From: Cryphonectria parasitica EP155
Taxonomy: Eukaryota > Ascomycota > Sordariomycetes > Diaporthales > Cryphonectriaceae
NCBI RefSeq assembly: GCF_011745365.1
Contig: NW_024468915.1
Location: 3,264,653-3,328,652, forward strand
Direction: 5' to 3'
DNA: 64,000 nt
This document shows, one piece after another, positions 11,505 through 24,053 of the stretch. The number at the start of each line of letters is the position of its first letter. Position 1 is the stretch's first letter. The position numbers and the translations under genes were made by a program. The notes below the pieces were generated by a model. That model did not search any database and was not told the origin of the DNA. It worked only from the letters and a program-made list of their open reading frames with translations.

Positions 11505-14500
11505 TGTTGCGGGATTTTCTGAATGGACAAGAATGGATCCTAGAAAACGTCACTCATTGTTAGCCACACGTCATCTTTGTATCCTCTTCGAGGGTGAGGT
11601 GCTGCAGGTGAAATAGAAGACTTGAAGATCCGTAACGAATCAATCACACGACGAAGCAATTGGCCTCGCCGGTCACGCCAATTGGCTCGCGCAGAGTTTG
11701 GTTTTCCACCAGGACCGCTCACGGTCGCAGCAAAACGATGGTTCAATAACAGTGACGATGGCTCTTTTTTTGTTTTCTCATTGCCGTCTTTTTTCTTCTT
11801 CATGGCTTTTCTCTTTTTGTCTTGGGTCACTGCGCCGCTCCCGTCCAAAGCCGCAGCTTGGCACCCGTCATGTGTGGGTTGCTGGGGCTGCCGCGGCTGG
11901 GGCCAAGAGCTCTACCCTACAGCTGCAGCTTGTTGACACAGCCGCTGCGGCAAGGTTCCAGTGGTGGTGCGCGCGCGACGGCGCTCATAAAGGCCAATTG
12001 CTGCTCTCTGGGATAGATGGATGTGTTGAGAGGGGAAAGGGAAGGAGATGCAGCGAAGGTGCAACAGACGAAGGAGAGAGGGTTCGTCTCTGATGGTGTG
12101 AAGATTTGTGTCGTACCTTGTAGAGGGAATTTGTTTACGGATTCGGCGGCGTGAAATGAATCTGATCGCGGCGTTGGGTGGGTTGGGGGGCTGCGAATGG
12201 GTGAACAGCACACGACAATTTGACAAGAAGGTCTGAGAGGCGGAAGATGTCCAAAGTTTCAAAGGTTGAAATCTATTCTTCGTCGAGAGAAAATTGTCTG
12301 TCACAAGGTCGAAGTGCGTTGAGGGGAAATCAGGAAGGAGAGAGAGGGAAGGAAAGAAAAGAAAAAAGAGGAAAAAAGAGCAGACTCGAAAGGCACGCTG
12401 GGCGCTGGCAGCAACAAATAGCGGCAGCTTCTCTCTGCGCGCAGTGGTGTGGGAGACCAACCGCCTCGGATGGCTTAAAAAGACCAAGATCGGCAGTGAC
12501 AGGCGGTGTGGTGGTGGATATGCGGGGGATGCAGGTACCGCCTTAGCAGAGAAGAAGGTAACACCAGGCCAAGGCCTGCTATAGCACCAGAGCAGTGTGT
12601 ATGTTACGGTACTGGAGGGAATAACGGAACGGGGTGGAGTCGGCCAAAAATCAATCAACCATCCAGGCCGAGCTAGCGACGCAGAGAAAAGCTTGTCAAT
12701 GGACCGGCACGGCACAGGCACAGCCTTGACCTTGAGCTCGAACCTCGACTAGGGTGGGAAGGAAGGGTAGGTGAAATGTGCATTTGCATTCACACTGTCG
12801 TTCCTGGGATCTTCAGCAGCGGTTAGTGGAGGAGGCGGAGGCTTGCCGCGGAGGAAACAGGACAAGGAATGGGTGGTCGGACGTGTCAGTGACCGCTGTT
12901 TTTCTTTGGTCATGCTTGTGTGTGGGGTGACAGAGAGGGTGCTATGGATGGATTATTGAGTATCGTACATAGTACTATGGTATTTTGCGCGAATTTCTCC
13001 CCCCTTTCGTCGTCGTTATTATTAAGGCGAGAAGGCGGCGAGGCGAGCCCGCGGCGCGAGGGATTGCCCCAAAGCCCCTGCACCCTCCCCCCCCCCCGGC
13101 CCCGAGCCCAGCTCCATCACTTTGGGCTGCTTCCTGGACCTGGACTACCATACCGTACCGTACCTTGTTTGGCCTTGTATTTCTGCGCTCACTGGCACTG
13201 CGTATCATTCATGGTGGATTTGTGGGTTCCCCGGGGATAGGACGGCGGACAAAGTTTCCACAAACATCACCCCAGAGGCGAAAAAGATCTGACTCGGAAA
13301 ACGGGTTAGTACAAAAGGGCACTGATAGAAGAAAGGAGACAGGAGGTGTGTGAGAATACGACGCTCAAATTGGATGCAAACCGAACCTGAAACTTGTCAC
13401 TCTACGTAGTACTTAACTGCTTCTTACTATTGACTGAGAAGAGGAGACGCGATGAGAATAATTGAATGAATGGTTCGCGTCATGTACTGTACGGCACATG
13501 CTGCATACTTTCGAGTACAGTACCATGTAACAGTAGATACACTGATCAGTGTGGACCTGCGTACCCTGTTCAGCATGGAGACGCAGGGGCCTACAGTAGG
13601 CAGCTCCTACCAGGGGGCCTGAACGAACCTTCCCTCATACAAGGGCCCAGGGCTCCAGGTGAGGTGGGGTTTAGAGGATGAACTGAGGAATGGTCCAATC
13701 AGGCCATGCAGCCTGCAGTGTTTCCATCTACCTCTGTCCTCCCCACCCATCGGTCCAAAGGCAGACACTCCATTTACAATCTCGTCATTTAATTGCTCTG
13801 GCCTGGATCAATGTCACACTCCCTAGCATGCTTGCAATGAATGCTATGGTATGGTGGAATTTACTGTCTATCCATTGTTCCTTCGTCACTGGAGGCTGGT
13901 CATTCCTTCATTCAACGTATCCTCCCCACCGAACGCCATTCCTTGGGCATTTCACAAACAGTTGGAAGTGCTTCCTCTCTCTCAACGGCAATGTTGTTCT
14001 CCCGATCAAGACGGTACAGTGCAGCTGAGGCGGCAATTCGAGATGGAGAGAGTGTGAGAGAGGGGCAACACTACGGCTTGCCCGATCTGCAGGCTGCATG
14101 CACATGGACAGGGCAGAGAGACAACAAAAAGTCCCTCACCCCAGATTGCGATCCTTGACTCTGCAGACGCGCGATGACGTTACGCTATCAGCAGCCGAAT
14201 CGTTTCCCTTCCTTTCCGCGCATGATTACAAGAGAGGGAGAGACGGGAAGACAGAAGAGAAAGGAAGGAAAAAAACAAGAAGAAAAAAAACACAAACGCA
14301 GAGACTGTAGGATTGGCTAGGATCAGCGCGGCATCTTATCCACTCCTCGCTCTTATTCCGGGCATTGTCGCCTCCACCGCTGTTCGGCGCAAAGGCACGA
14401 GCACCAAAGCGAAACACAAAACAGCCTCGGGGCTCGGATATGCAGGCCCCCTTCTAGCCAAGTGAACTGGATCTGCGGAAGAACCCTTGCCTACAAAAGA

Positions 14501-14941
14501 TGCGGAAGGGAAAAGGGCTGCTGATGACGACAAGCCCGTCCAGCTGCACTAGGCTGCAGGTGCCGGAATACCGGCTGTTCGATTTCGAGTCGCCTTGAAA
14601 TGCCTCCTCCCAAGGGCTCTTCTCACTTGTTAATTTGCACTAGATACAGCACCGCGTACATACACACCCTGGCCTTGATTACTAAACATGTGCACTTAGG
14701 GTCGAGGTTAAGATGCAAAGTTGTCGGCAGCATGCGATAAGGAAGTGAGAAACTGTGGTACATATCGCAAAGCCTCGATCCCCTCAATCCCACCCAGCAC
14801 TACCTACTTACTCACCCCTGACAACGCTCCCACCCTCTCAAGAGGGAGAGGAAAAGGAAGTTCAGGAAAGAAAGGAAGAACAAAAAGTAAATGACCGAGA
14901 TTTCGTCTCTCAAGCTTGTTGAAACTCACAGTCGCCAGACT
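11505..14941. other. Long gene-free stretch (3.4 kb)
   Basis: Upstream region of the small membrane protein gene and 3' flank of the AA9 gene. It contains purine-rich patches (12330-12390, 14230-14300), a C11-12 run near 13088-13099 and several ATGs, but no open frame with recognisable domain or good codon bias. A long 5' UTR or an ncRNA cannot be excluded. Confidence 0.6.
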
Positions 14942-15891
14942 TCAACACGTCACTACAGCCGGACCTGGCGGCGTATACGGCTTGCCCCCATTGTCAGGCT
15001 GCCCCGTCGGCCCATAGATGTTGATCAGGATCGAGGGGTCTGTGGCCGTGTACGCTCCAGGAAAGCTCACCGTCGACGAGAAGTTTGTCGAGCCGCTGCC
15101 GCCCACCTCCAGCTGAGCACAGCTGCTATAGAACTGCGCCTGGCCCTGGGCGTATGCCGAATGCAGCGCGATGATCTCGGCTCGCAGAAGGTACTGGCCT
15201 GGCGCCAGGCAGCTGGGGAGCGTGTGGTACGACCAGCCATCATTGGCGATCATGTCATCTGGACGGCCGGCCTAGTCAGCCTTGTACCGGTATACAAATG
15301 CCACCGAGCCAGCAAAACATCAACAATCGCCGCCAATTGGGAAGACACGGGGAGGACCGCATCGGAAGAAACCTACCTACGCCCCATGTCTTGGTCGACG
15401 TGTCGAACCCATCCGAGCTGATCTTGAACCACTGCAGTCCCGTCTGCGGCGACGTGGCCGCATTGACCACCCTCGCCATATATGCCATTACTGGTCCCTT
15501 GTGACTCGACGCGATGGGGTTGTCGGCGTCGTTGGCCCCCTGCGGCCCCCCGATGATATGTTGCCACCACGCCCCGATCTTGTCACCTGGCTCGGCCGAT
15601 ATGACCGTGGTTGAGGTGGTCCCAGCCGTGCCGCAGATCAACGAGTCACTTGTCACATCCAGGACAGGATTATTGTTGTCGGGAGCCCTGAGGCCCACAA
15701 GCTCGGCCTGGTCTTGGTCATTCACAGACACTTTCTTGACAACCCCCAGTCAGCCTGGAACTATCACTAGCCACGACGACCAACAGTCTGTATGTATGTA
15801 GGATAGGGGGCTCATATACCTGGAAGATCGTATGCCCTTCGACAGCAGCGCCTGCGCCAAGCGCTACGGTAGCCAGGAGGGAGAACCTCAT
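14942..15891 (-). CDS. Secreted AA9 (GH61) lytic polysaccharide monooxygenase
   Basis: Three exons: 15891-15820, 15734-15377 and 15258-14942; 248 residues, a single-domain AA9 with no cellulose-binding module. AA9 enzymes are copper enzymes that oxidatively cut cellulose or other beta-glucans outside the cell. A signal peptide (residues 1-19) ends before His20, giving the obligatory N-terminal histidine of the copper brace (HTIFQ; the exon boundary falls right after this). The second copper His is His102 in SSHKGPVM; the axial Tyr is Tyr187 in QFYSSC, with the conserved Gln185 and His176 (IALHSA). Cys58 and Cys190 fit the conserved disulphide. The extension at the C-terminus ([21 protein letters not shown]) is short and Pro/Gly-rich. 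Neighbours give no cellulase cluster. Confidence 0.95.
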
Positions 15892-17234
15892 CGTAATGAC
15901 GCACAACTCAAGAGAGTAGCTAAGGACCACTGTGGCCTATGACTGCAGCTGAGATGAAGTCCAGAAATCAGGGCAAGCCAGCTGGCCCCCTTCACAGTAA
16001 GGCTTCTCGTCCCCTTTTATTATGTATGAACATGTAGACTTGTCATCAACATGACAGTGCCAAAAGCTGATAGATAGATAATGTAGCACCACTCACTCTA
16101 TTCTTTAATTTCCAAATCCAGATTTCCATGTAGACTTCCCTATGACGAAAACCAGTCTCGTGATGATTGCATAACACAAGAAACTCTTCCCGCCCGAGCC
16201 GGTTTGTGCTAATCAACAAGCCCAAAGAACACAATCAGAGTCACATCAGCCAAAGAGAAAGACGTTGAGCATTAATTAGAAGGTTGCTTGTAAGTAGCTC
16301 ACCCAAAACTCCTCCCCGGGTCCTCCGTTCCGCAGCCTACCGTGAATGGCAAATGCCAAGTGTTAATATAATGTCAATTTATTCTGGAAGGGGAGGTTCC
16401 AGAGGACTTGCTGACAGTTTAACCGTGGGACGGGCATTATTTTCTCTGCTCCGCCCAGCGTCGAGGCACTTTGGAGGCACATCATGACGAGCCGTTCACC
16501 CAGAACTCCTAGGAAGGAACAGTTGCTGAAAGTAAAGATACGTAACGTCAGGTATGTCAGCTAGGCAGAAGAATCTTGAAGAAGGGGAAAAGTAAACCAC
16601 CAAAGAAACAACCCCAGTCGGGAACGGGTTGCTGGTCTGACGGATCTTCTGGAACGGACAGGCATTCATATGTTGTAGACATCTCTCGGAAGTCAAATGC
16701 TGTCGTCCACTTAAACTCTCCCTCTTCACTGGCTTCAAATCGTATAACGAATCAACTGCAGGTAGCAGCTGTCTTTTGTCACACTGCTTAAGTCCCCGAA
16801 CAGCAGCTGCAGATGCGCATATTTCGGTGATATGTGTGAAAATTCGATAACGAGAACTTGGTGATGGACTACTTTTTTCTTCACGCTGGATAAGGCGAAA
16901 GAGCTGAACAACAGGCAGTTCAACTTTGCATTGAAATATAAAATACTCTATATAAGTAAGTACGTATCGGAAGTAAGTGGTGATTGATTAGGTAAGCACC
17001 TCGGCGGTATCCGCTCTTGCCCACCTGGCCAATTGGCTTCGGGTTGATGACCAGGATTATGTGGGCCTCGCAAGCAACGGGCGGACTGGAGAAGCAGCTC
17101 TCCAAACTTCTTGACGACATGCACTGACTTGTCTGGCCCTCCGTGAAGTCCCCCCAACTCCCATCCTCTACTTCAACCCAGTCGCAAGTTCCCTTCCAAT
17201 CGTTCCAATTGCCTCCTCACAAATCGCGCCCAGC
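15892..17234. promoter_or_regulatory. Divergent intergenic region, AA9 / complex I 24-kDa
   Basis: 1.3 kb between head-to-head start codons. No supportable gene inside; should hold both promoters. I could not pick a convincing carbon-catabolite (SYGGRG) or cellulase-activator site arrangement by eye. Confidence 0.5.
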
Positions 17235-18449
17235 ATGGCAAGCAGGATCGCGCCCATAGTATTCCGCACAGCAGCTCGCTGCTCGAGGCCTACGAGGAGC
17301 GCAGCAAGGCAACAGATTCGTGCTCTCTCAGCCACACCATCAAGACCGAGCGATTCGCTCAGCGTTGTACGTCCCATTGCTCGTCCTCCACCCCCTTTCG
17401 AGCATGTCTCTTCCGTTCCTGGCGGAAACAAGGGCTGTGCCGACCCTCAATGGCCTTCATGGCCCCCCCATCCACCACGATCCCAAGAGGAAGATGAGGA
17501 AGGGAGAGATAGAGGAAAAGAAAGCAGGAGAGATAGAGAGAGACAAAAGCTGATCTTGGCCTCGCAATAATGCAAACAGCACCGCAACACACCCGACAAC
17601 AACCCCGACATCCCCTTCAAGTTCACACCGCAGAATGAGGCCGTCATCGCCGAGATCCTCAAGCGGTACCCACCCCAATACAAGAAGGCGGCCGTGATGC
17701 CCATCCTGGACCTGGGCCAGCGCCAGCACGGCTTCACCAGCATCAGCGTCATGAACGAGGTGGCCCGCATCCTCGAGATGCCCCCCATGCGCGTCTACGA
17801 GGTTGCCTCCTTCTACACCATGTACAACCGGACCCCCGTGGGCAAGTTTTTTGTTCAAGCCTGCACGACGGTAAGCCCAGACCCCTTCGCCCTACTTTGC
17901 CACGACATTTTATCGCCCTTAGTGGGGGTTAAACGATACTTGAGAGAGAGGGATGTGTGGATGGTGGTATATAATCGATACAAAATGGAACCTTGTAAAA
18001 CCTTGTATCGAGCAGAGAGCGGCACACAGCAACGCACTTTTGTAGGATGAGACAAGGGAAAGAAACTGACAAGACTTTGTTATCCCTTACAGACACCCTG
18101 CCAGCTGGGCGGCTGTGGCTCCGACGTGATTGTCAAGGCCATCGAGGAGTCCCTCGGCATCAAGGCCGGCCAGACGACCCCGGACGGGCTCTTCACCTTC
18201 ATCGAGGTCGAGTGTCTGGGCGCATGCGTCAACGCGCCCATGGTGCAGATCAACGACGACTACTACGAAGACCTGACACCCGAGACCACCAAGTCGCTGC
18301 TCACAGCCCTCAAGGAGTCTGCGGGCGACGTGGCCAAGGTGCCCAAGCCCGGTCCCCTGAGCGGTCGGGACACGTGTGAGAACAGCAACGGCCAGACAAA
18401 CCTGCTGAGCGAACCTTGGGGCACGGAGACGACGAGGTCAGATTTGTAG
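17235..18449 (+). CDS. NADH:ubiquinone oxidoreductase 24-kDa subunit (NDUFV2/NuoE)
   Basis: Three exons: 17235-17366, 17580-17870 and 18093-18449; introns of 213 and 222 bp, all phase 0; 259 residues. Part of the peripheral arm of mitochondrial complex I, holding the N1a [2Fe-2S] cluster beside the FMN subunit. The N-terminus is basic and Ser/Ala/Arg-rich, as a mitochondrial presequence. The mature part has [18 protein letters not shown] and the thioredoxin-like ferredoxin fold. The four iron ligands read Cys139 and Cys144 (CTTTPC, spanning the second intron) and Cys182 and Cys186 (ECLGAC). The segment [15 protein letters not shown] and the end CENS...TETTRSDL are family-typical. All key residues are present. 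It converges with the kelch gene. Confidence 0.97.
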
Positions 18450-18859
18450 ACAGGGGGTGGTTAGAAGACAAGGGGAGAAAAGACGTTTTATTTCACTTGC
18501 GCAAGTGTGCAAAGTGTTGGTGGGTGTGGCCAGGAAGAGAGGGTTTGATCTGATCTACATGGAGCGACACGAAGGTAAAAAGGGAGAGGAGGGCGCAGGT
18601 GGATGTATGCCCCAACAACCTCTTTGTAAATATGATATGTACCTGTGGGTTCAACAAGACAAGAAGTTTTGAGACAATGATTGAGACGATGGTCCATGTG
18701 GTGTTGTTGTCAGTCTGCTAAGCTGGTGTTGACTAGATTTCCAGATCGTAATCCTCGAAAATAATGAGAGAAGAAAGGAGAGACAGGGAGAAAGGATGGA
18801 AAAGGAAGACATCCTGCCATTGGATCTTGCCTCAGCTCCAGGCTTTTGTGACAATGTCA
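18450..18859. other. Spacer between convergent genes
   Basis: About 410 bp with the 3' flanks of the complex I subunit gene and the kelch gene. No gene seen. Confidence 0.7.
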
Positions 18860-19924
18860 TCAAGGCTCCCTCTTCTCCGCTCCAATCCTGAGGATCCATC
18901 CATCCCCAAGTCTCTTGTTGGTCTCATCAACACCACCCCAGATGACCACCCCTCTTTCCTCCAGCTCGCCCATGTGTGCACTGGCGAACCAGCCCCTTGG
19001 GCCTGGTCCCTGCGCCGCAACCTCATCCTCGTCATCGTATGCTTCAGCTTCCACACGGAACCACTTACCCTCGACTGAGCTAGAATGGCTTCCGCTCCGC
19101 CCACGCCCAAGCCACGCATCGAGGCCACCCTGCGCCATGCCGATAACCTGACCCGCGGCTGTGGGATGAGGCAGCTCGTACGCCCAGGTATCAGACCAGA
19201 ACTTACCCGCCGCCTCGTGCCCTTGGCTGCTCGGGTCGCGCTCGCCCAGCGTGAGCAGCAGGTACTCGCGCCCAGAAGGGCCGCCGATGGTAACGGTCTG
19301 GAGGCCCGCCACGCTGCGGTGGCCTGGCCAGCTTGGGACTTGAGATGGGTGCTGCTGCTGTGCCAAGGGTTGAGATGAGGCTGCCTCGTCGTCCTCGCTC
19401 GCAGCTGGGTTGGTGGCAGCGGCAGAAGGGACCTGGTTGGGGAAGATGCTCTTCCAGCCTCCTCCTCTGGCACTTAGAATGACCTCGGGCCCGCCGCTGT
19501 GGTCGTGAACGTCGTTATCCACGCCCAGCTCGAGGTAGTCCAGCTGGCCACCCTCCTCGCCCTCGCCATTAAAACCACCAAACCGCCACAGCTTTCCACC
19601 CGCGACAGTGAGACCCGTCCCGCCACGAGACCGGCCTGGCGCTGAAGGAAGCTCATGCCAGACCCGCGAGCGCACATCAAAGGCCCACGTGTCGTTGACG
19701 CGACCCCCCTTGTCGGCAGCGAGGCAGCCCCCGTGCACGATAAACGTTCCGTAGCCGTCCTCATCCTCGTCACGGCTGTTGTTCGCCACGTTGCCTACGA
19801 TGGGCCTCTGCGGCGTGCCGACCATCTCCGAGTCGCCCTGTGCCCACTCTGTCCACGTGCTCGTCCGCTTCAGCCTCCCTCTTCCGCCCGGCCCAGCAGG
19901 GCCAACGCCACTGCCGCTATAATG

Positions 19925-19957
<33 letters not shown>

Positions 19958-20869
19958 ACCATCCCCAAAGTCCCTTGGTAGGTCAAGTGCCGCTGCGGAG
20001 TGGTAGCTGCGGGCAGCAGGGAAGAATTGTCTCTTGTCGGCGAAGGAGGTGGGCTCTTCAGCGTCGGCGGCGGCGGCGGCAGACGATGGTATGTAGGGGT
20101 CCAGGTGGCTCCACAGGTGGGTCTTAGTGTCGAACACCCACACGCGGCCTTGCTCCTCGAGGGGAGTGTCCATGTCGGCACCTCCTCTGCCGCCAAAGAG
20201 GAAGATGCGGTTGCCAATGACGGCTGTGGCGTGGCCTACACGAGGGCTGGGGACGTCACCAAGGGAGTTGTCACCAGCACGAATGGCTGGCTTGGAGGAG
20301 GACGACGAGGAGGCTGCAGTTGGGTCCTCTTGAACCTGATCTTCGGAGAGGGGCACATCGGAGAGCTCCTTTTCTTTGTCGCCTCCTTGGACAGAGGAGG
20401 AAGTGGCAGCAGGAGGCTCGACAACGGTGGGAATCTGGGGGCGTGGTGCGGTCTTGGCCTTGATGGTGTAGCAATCAGCACCGGCGGAGCTGTAGGGGAG
20501 CACGATGACGTGCATGTCGTTGTCGACGGGCTGGCGGGGCTCGACCTCGCCGCCAAAGATGTAGGCGCTTCCCGAGACGACATTGATGGAGTGTGAAGAG
20601 CGTGGGATCGAAGGTACGTCGATGCGCTCCCATGTCGCCCTGGTGGTTGGCTGCTGCTGCTGCTGCTGCTGCGATGGGGACGAAGACTGGGCCCAGGCGG
20701 GCATCTTGGGTAGATGGGATGACAGGCCCGAGAGCGAGGGGAAGCTGACCTGGGGCACTTTTGGGAGCTCGGTGGGCATGGCTGGCATGGCTGGTTTGGG
20801 AACGCTGATGTTGTTGACCAGGTCGGTGGTCCGACGCTTCAGGGTGCCAAAGGTCTCCATGGCTGCCAC
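18860..20869 (-). CDS. Kelch-repeat beta-propeller protein with polyQ tracts
   Basis: One uninterrupted frame, 669 residues. N-terminal about 80 residues are Pro/Ser-rich with a short polyQ tract. The rest contains kelch blades: recognisable pieces are SHSINVVSGSAYIFGGEVEP, GHATAVIGNRIFLFGGRGG, GYGTFIVHGGC...VNDTWAFDV, GTGLTVAGGKLWRFGGFNG and RGVVIWGGVDETNKRLGDGW. These fit a six-blade galactose-oxidase-like propeller. A (CTG)n tract (19926-19957) encodes a second Gln run in a blade loop. No catalytic domain, signal peptide or membrane segment is seen, so a cytosolic scaffold or adaptor role is likely; partner unknown. METFG three codons downstream is an alternative start. Confidence 0.88.
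19926..19957. repeat. (CTG)n trinucleotide repeat inside kelch gene
   Basis: About ten CTG/GCT units on the plus strand, coding for polyglutamine on the minus strand. A second short CTG tract lies near 20651-20670 in the N-terminal part of the same gene. Confidence 0.95.
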
Positions 20870-21914
20870 TGCTGCTGCTGCTCTTGTCTTCCTCTTTGCC
20901 TTGTATTTATCTTCTCTTCTCTTCTGTGCTGTACTTTGGCCTAGATGAGATAGGGAGTTGATGGTTCAATTTGGTTGTGGAGGTTAGGAGGAGGAGGAGC
21001 AAAATGGATGGCTGCAGCTTGGCAGTAGGCACTCAGTGTCGCCTTTATGAGTGGGCAGACAGACCTGATGCGAACGTGGTTGTGTTATGCTCTGTTGGCA
21101 TTTGGTAGTAGCAGCAGCAGCAGCAGCAACAACAGGCTGAGCTGAGCTGAGCTGAGCTGGAGCCTAGGTGTGGGTGGGTTTGCTTCTCGCCTCTACTGTT
21201 GGTCCACGCCGCTTGGCTTGTCCACGTCTTGCTATGATTTACTACCCGAGAATACGTACATGTGCAGTGACGTAAGATGGTACATTGCTTCACTAAAAGG
21301 CGAGGCGGAGAGGGGGAGGCGTCGTAAGGGAAGGGGCGGAGGGAAGAGTGGGCGCCCCTCGCTAAGAAAGTTTGGTGAAGATCCGTACCATGTACAACCG
21401 AATCATCCGGGTTGGAACTTGAAGTACTTACCTGTTTGCTGCTCTGGTCCTTTGCTGCTCTTTTTCTTTTCTTGTTTTTGGCCGTAATAAGAGGACTCGC
21501 TAATACTTACTATGTTACTCAACATAACAGACTGCGTGCTGAGTGGATGTCAGGTTTCCAATAGGACAAGAGAAGGAAAAGCTGGGGAGGTGGGTGGCTT
21601 AGTTCCGCTCCGATCCTCCAGAGCATGCCACTGTGGTGGAAGGATCCATCTATTATGGTACGTGCAGTACCCCACAGCACTATAACACAGCAACAAAACG
21701 GTGAGCACAGCCCCTCCCCCCCTTCACGTGTGCCCCTGTCTGCCCGTTGCAGCTTGACACGAATCAAGCAAGACCTCCTGGAGCAAGGCGGTGGAACCCT
21801 GACAAGCCTGCCTCACCCGCTGTACCACTCAGTAGACCATGTATGTCCACGCCGTACATAAGTGCTGTGTACGCGAAACCTTCTTCCATCAGCAAATACG
21901 AGCTGTGGCAAACC

Positions 21915-21934
21915 TTTTTTTTTTTTTTTTTTTT
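21915..21934. repeat. Poly-T run (T20)
   Basis: Twenty consecutive T residues, directly visible. Confidence 0.93.
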
Positions 21935-21987
21935 GGCATCGTGACTCGACAAACCAGCAGCTCATCCACCTTAGTAAATGCCCTGCA

Positions 21988-21989
21988 TA

Positions 21990-22028
<39 letters not shown>

Positions 22029-22043
22029 TGAGTGAGTGAGTGA

Positions 22044-22083
<40 letters not shown>

Positions 22084-22107
22084 ATGCGTGTGAGTGAGAG
22101 AGAGAGC
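21988..22107. repeat. Compound microsatellite (CA)n(GA)n(GTGA)n(GT)n
   Basis: Adjacent tracts of AC, AG, GTGA and GT units. The AC and GT arms are complementary, so the block can fold on itself. Intergenic. Confidence 0.95.
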
Positions 22108-24053
22108 TTGGAGGGCACAGCAACAAGTCATACCATCATCATCATCATCAGTTCCTCTTCCAAATTTGCTGATTACATGACAACCTGTCCCAGGATTCAT
22201 CCAGTCACCTTTCCAACCCAAGACTCTGCTTTTTCAACTGCCTGTTGAGGTCATACCCGAGGAAGAGGCTGGAAACCATTGCCACAGCCCTCCCGACACC
22301 CTTACATCGCACCGTCGGCAGTGACACGGAATCGGCTACGAATCCAATGGCTCAGTGCCATCGCTAAATCAAGCATAGATCATCTCATCTCATCCAGTAC
22401 ATACACTTAACCTCTGCCTTATAGAAAAAAAGAGAATTCTTTGGGAGAGTGGCACCATGTCACAATGGTCTGTGCACAAAAAGAGTTAAATCCTTCGGTA
22501 CAAGCGAAGACTCAACTTTAAGCGGAAGATAAGATAGAGGTGGCTGACGCCGGCATGTCATTCCAGTCTCGAGAGAAAGGACTGCTGGCATTAGGTAGCA
22601 TACACCGTAGAGCACAACACAGCATGGTAACGGGCTTGGTCATTTAGGTTCGAGCGGACACCGGAACAAAGAAGAAAAAAGCAACACAAGCACGAGACTG
22701 CGCAGGCAGAGAAAGCACCCAGGAGAGTTGCATAGGGGCTTACGTATAACTGTATGTTTCATTTGCTTGTGTGAATGGTCTGCATCATAGACTATAGTAT
22801 GCAATCCAGCCTTGCTTCAAGGTATCACAGCGCCCCGAAACTCAATCTTCTTCGGAGTGAAGAAAGCCGTCGCGACCGCAGCTTCGTTCAAAGTCCAGAT
22901 GATGATGAGGTGGGATCCGGAGGAACGCTGCCCACTTGGCACGCGGCTGAACCCCCCTTGCTCGTTTTGAACATGATGACCGATGCGTGGACGTCGTCGG
23001 AGCAAAGAACAAGAGACAGCGTCCCGTCTGTGCTATCCGCAGCCCTGACCACAAGAGGACAAGTTCGAGAAAGGCGAGGCGGCGGCAAAACACAGAGAAA
23101 CTCCACCGAGGATCATGAAGATCCCTGCGCGGCTCAACAAGCTTAAACAGACCTCGTTTCATTGTGCTGGCAAATCGCAACCTCTGCACTGGCCTCCTGC
23201 GCGAGCGCCTCCCTGACTCCGAGTCCCAAGACAGAGATCCAAAACAACGCAAGCAACATCAGACGAGTCGGCTTCACTCCTATTGACTATGCTTTTTTTC
23301 AACCTCCTTTCTTTCTGATTTTCCCTTTGCTGAAAAACTACAATGTCAAACTCTAAGCCTCACGTTTCGTTCCCTCCGCACCCCCCCCCCCTCTTTCTCC
23401 CCCAACCTTGTCGCCCCAGCCTCTAATTCGTTCTATCTCTCTTGTCTAGATCAATTCTGTTCAGGTTTTGGCCAATCGCAACCTTGAAACGGCACCTATG
23501 CTTAATTTTATTTTCATTTTCATCTTCACTCTTGCCTCCTCGTTGGTTTTCAGGTCCATCCCATCCTCTCTCACAGTCTAAAGTCTAGGCGCCCGGGTCG
23601 TCCCCTCTCCTGCTGTGAGAGGTTCCCACTCTCACTGCTGCGGTTGCGTCGTCGGATCATTGCTTCACCTGAACTCTGAAGAAAGAGAGGAGGAGGAGGA
23701 AGAGATCGGGAGGGCAACAAAGAGACACACAGACAACTCACGAGCATGTCGTCGCCGAGAAGAACTCCCAAGCCCTGCCAGGTGGAGGCCAAGGTCTGGG
23801 CGAGAAGCATGGCATCCGAAATTTCTATAAGACACTCGGCATCCTCTCCCGTTCACTTGTCATTACTTCATTCTCATCACCCTCATCATCAACAAGTTCC
23901 ATCAACTTCAGCAGTGCTGTAATCTCATCTCAACCTTTCTCCTCTATTATCCCTTCTTTCATACTAAAGAGCCTGGAGCTTCTTCAAGTCTAATAATTCC
24001 TCTCTTTCTCCTTCTCTCTCTATTAATACCCAACCACCAACTTCTCCTTCAAG

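Larger units (their letters stand above)
20870..24053. other. Gene-free stretch (3.2 kb) with simple repeats
   Basis: Upstream region of the kelch gene (reading left) and of the Egh16-like gene (reading right). It contains a CAG/CAA patch near 21108-21130, the pentamer GAGCT repeated near 21138-21160, a T20 run and a compound microsatellite at 21988-22107. The last 150 bp before 24054 are strongly CT-rich, as in fungal promoters/5' UTRs of abundant transcripts. No supportable gene. Confidence 0.65.
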
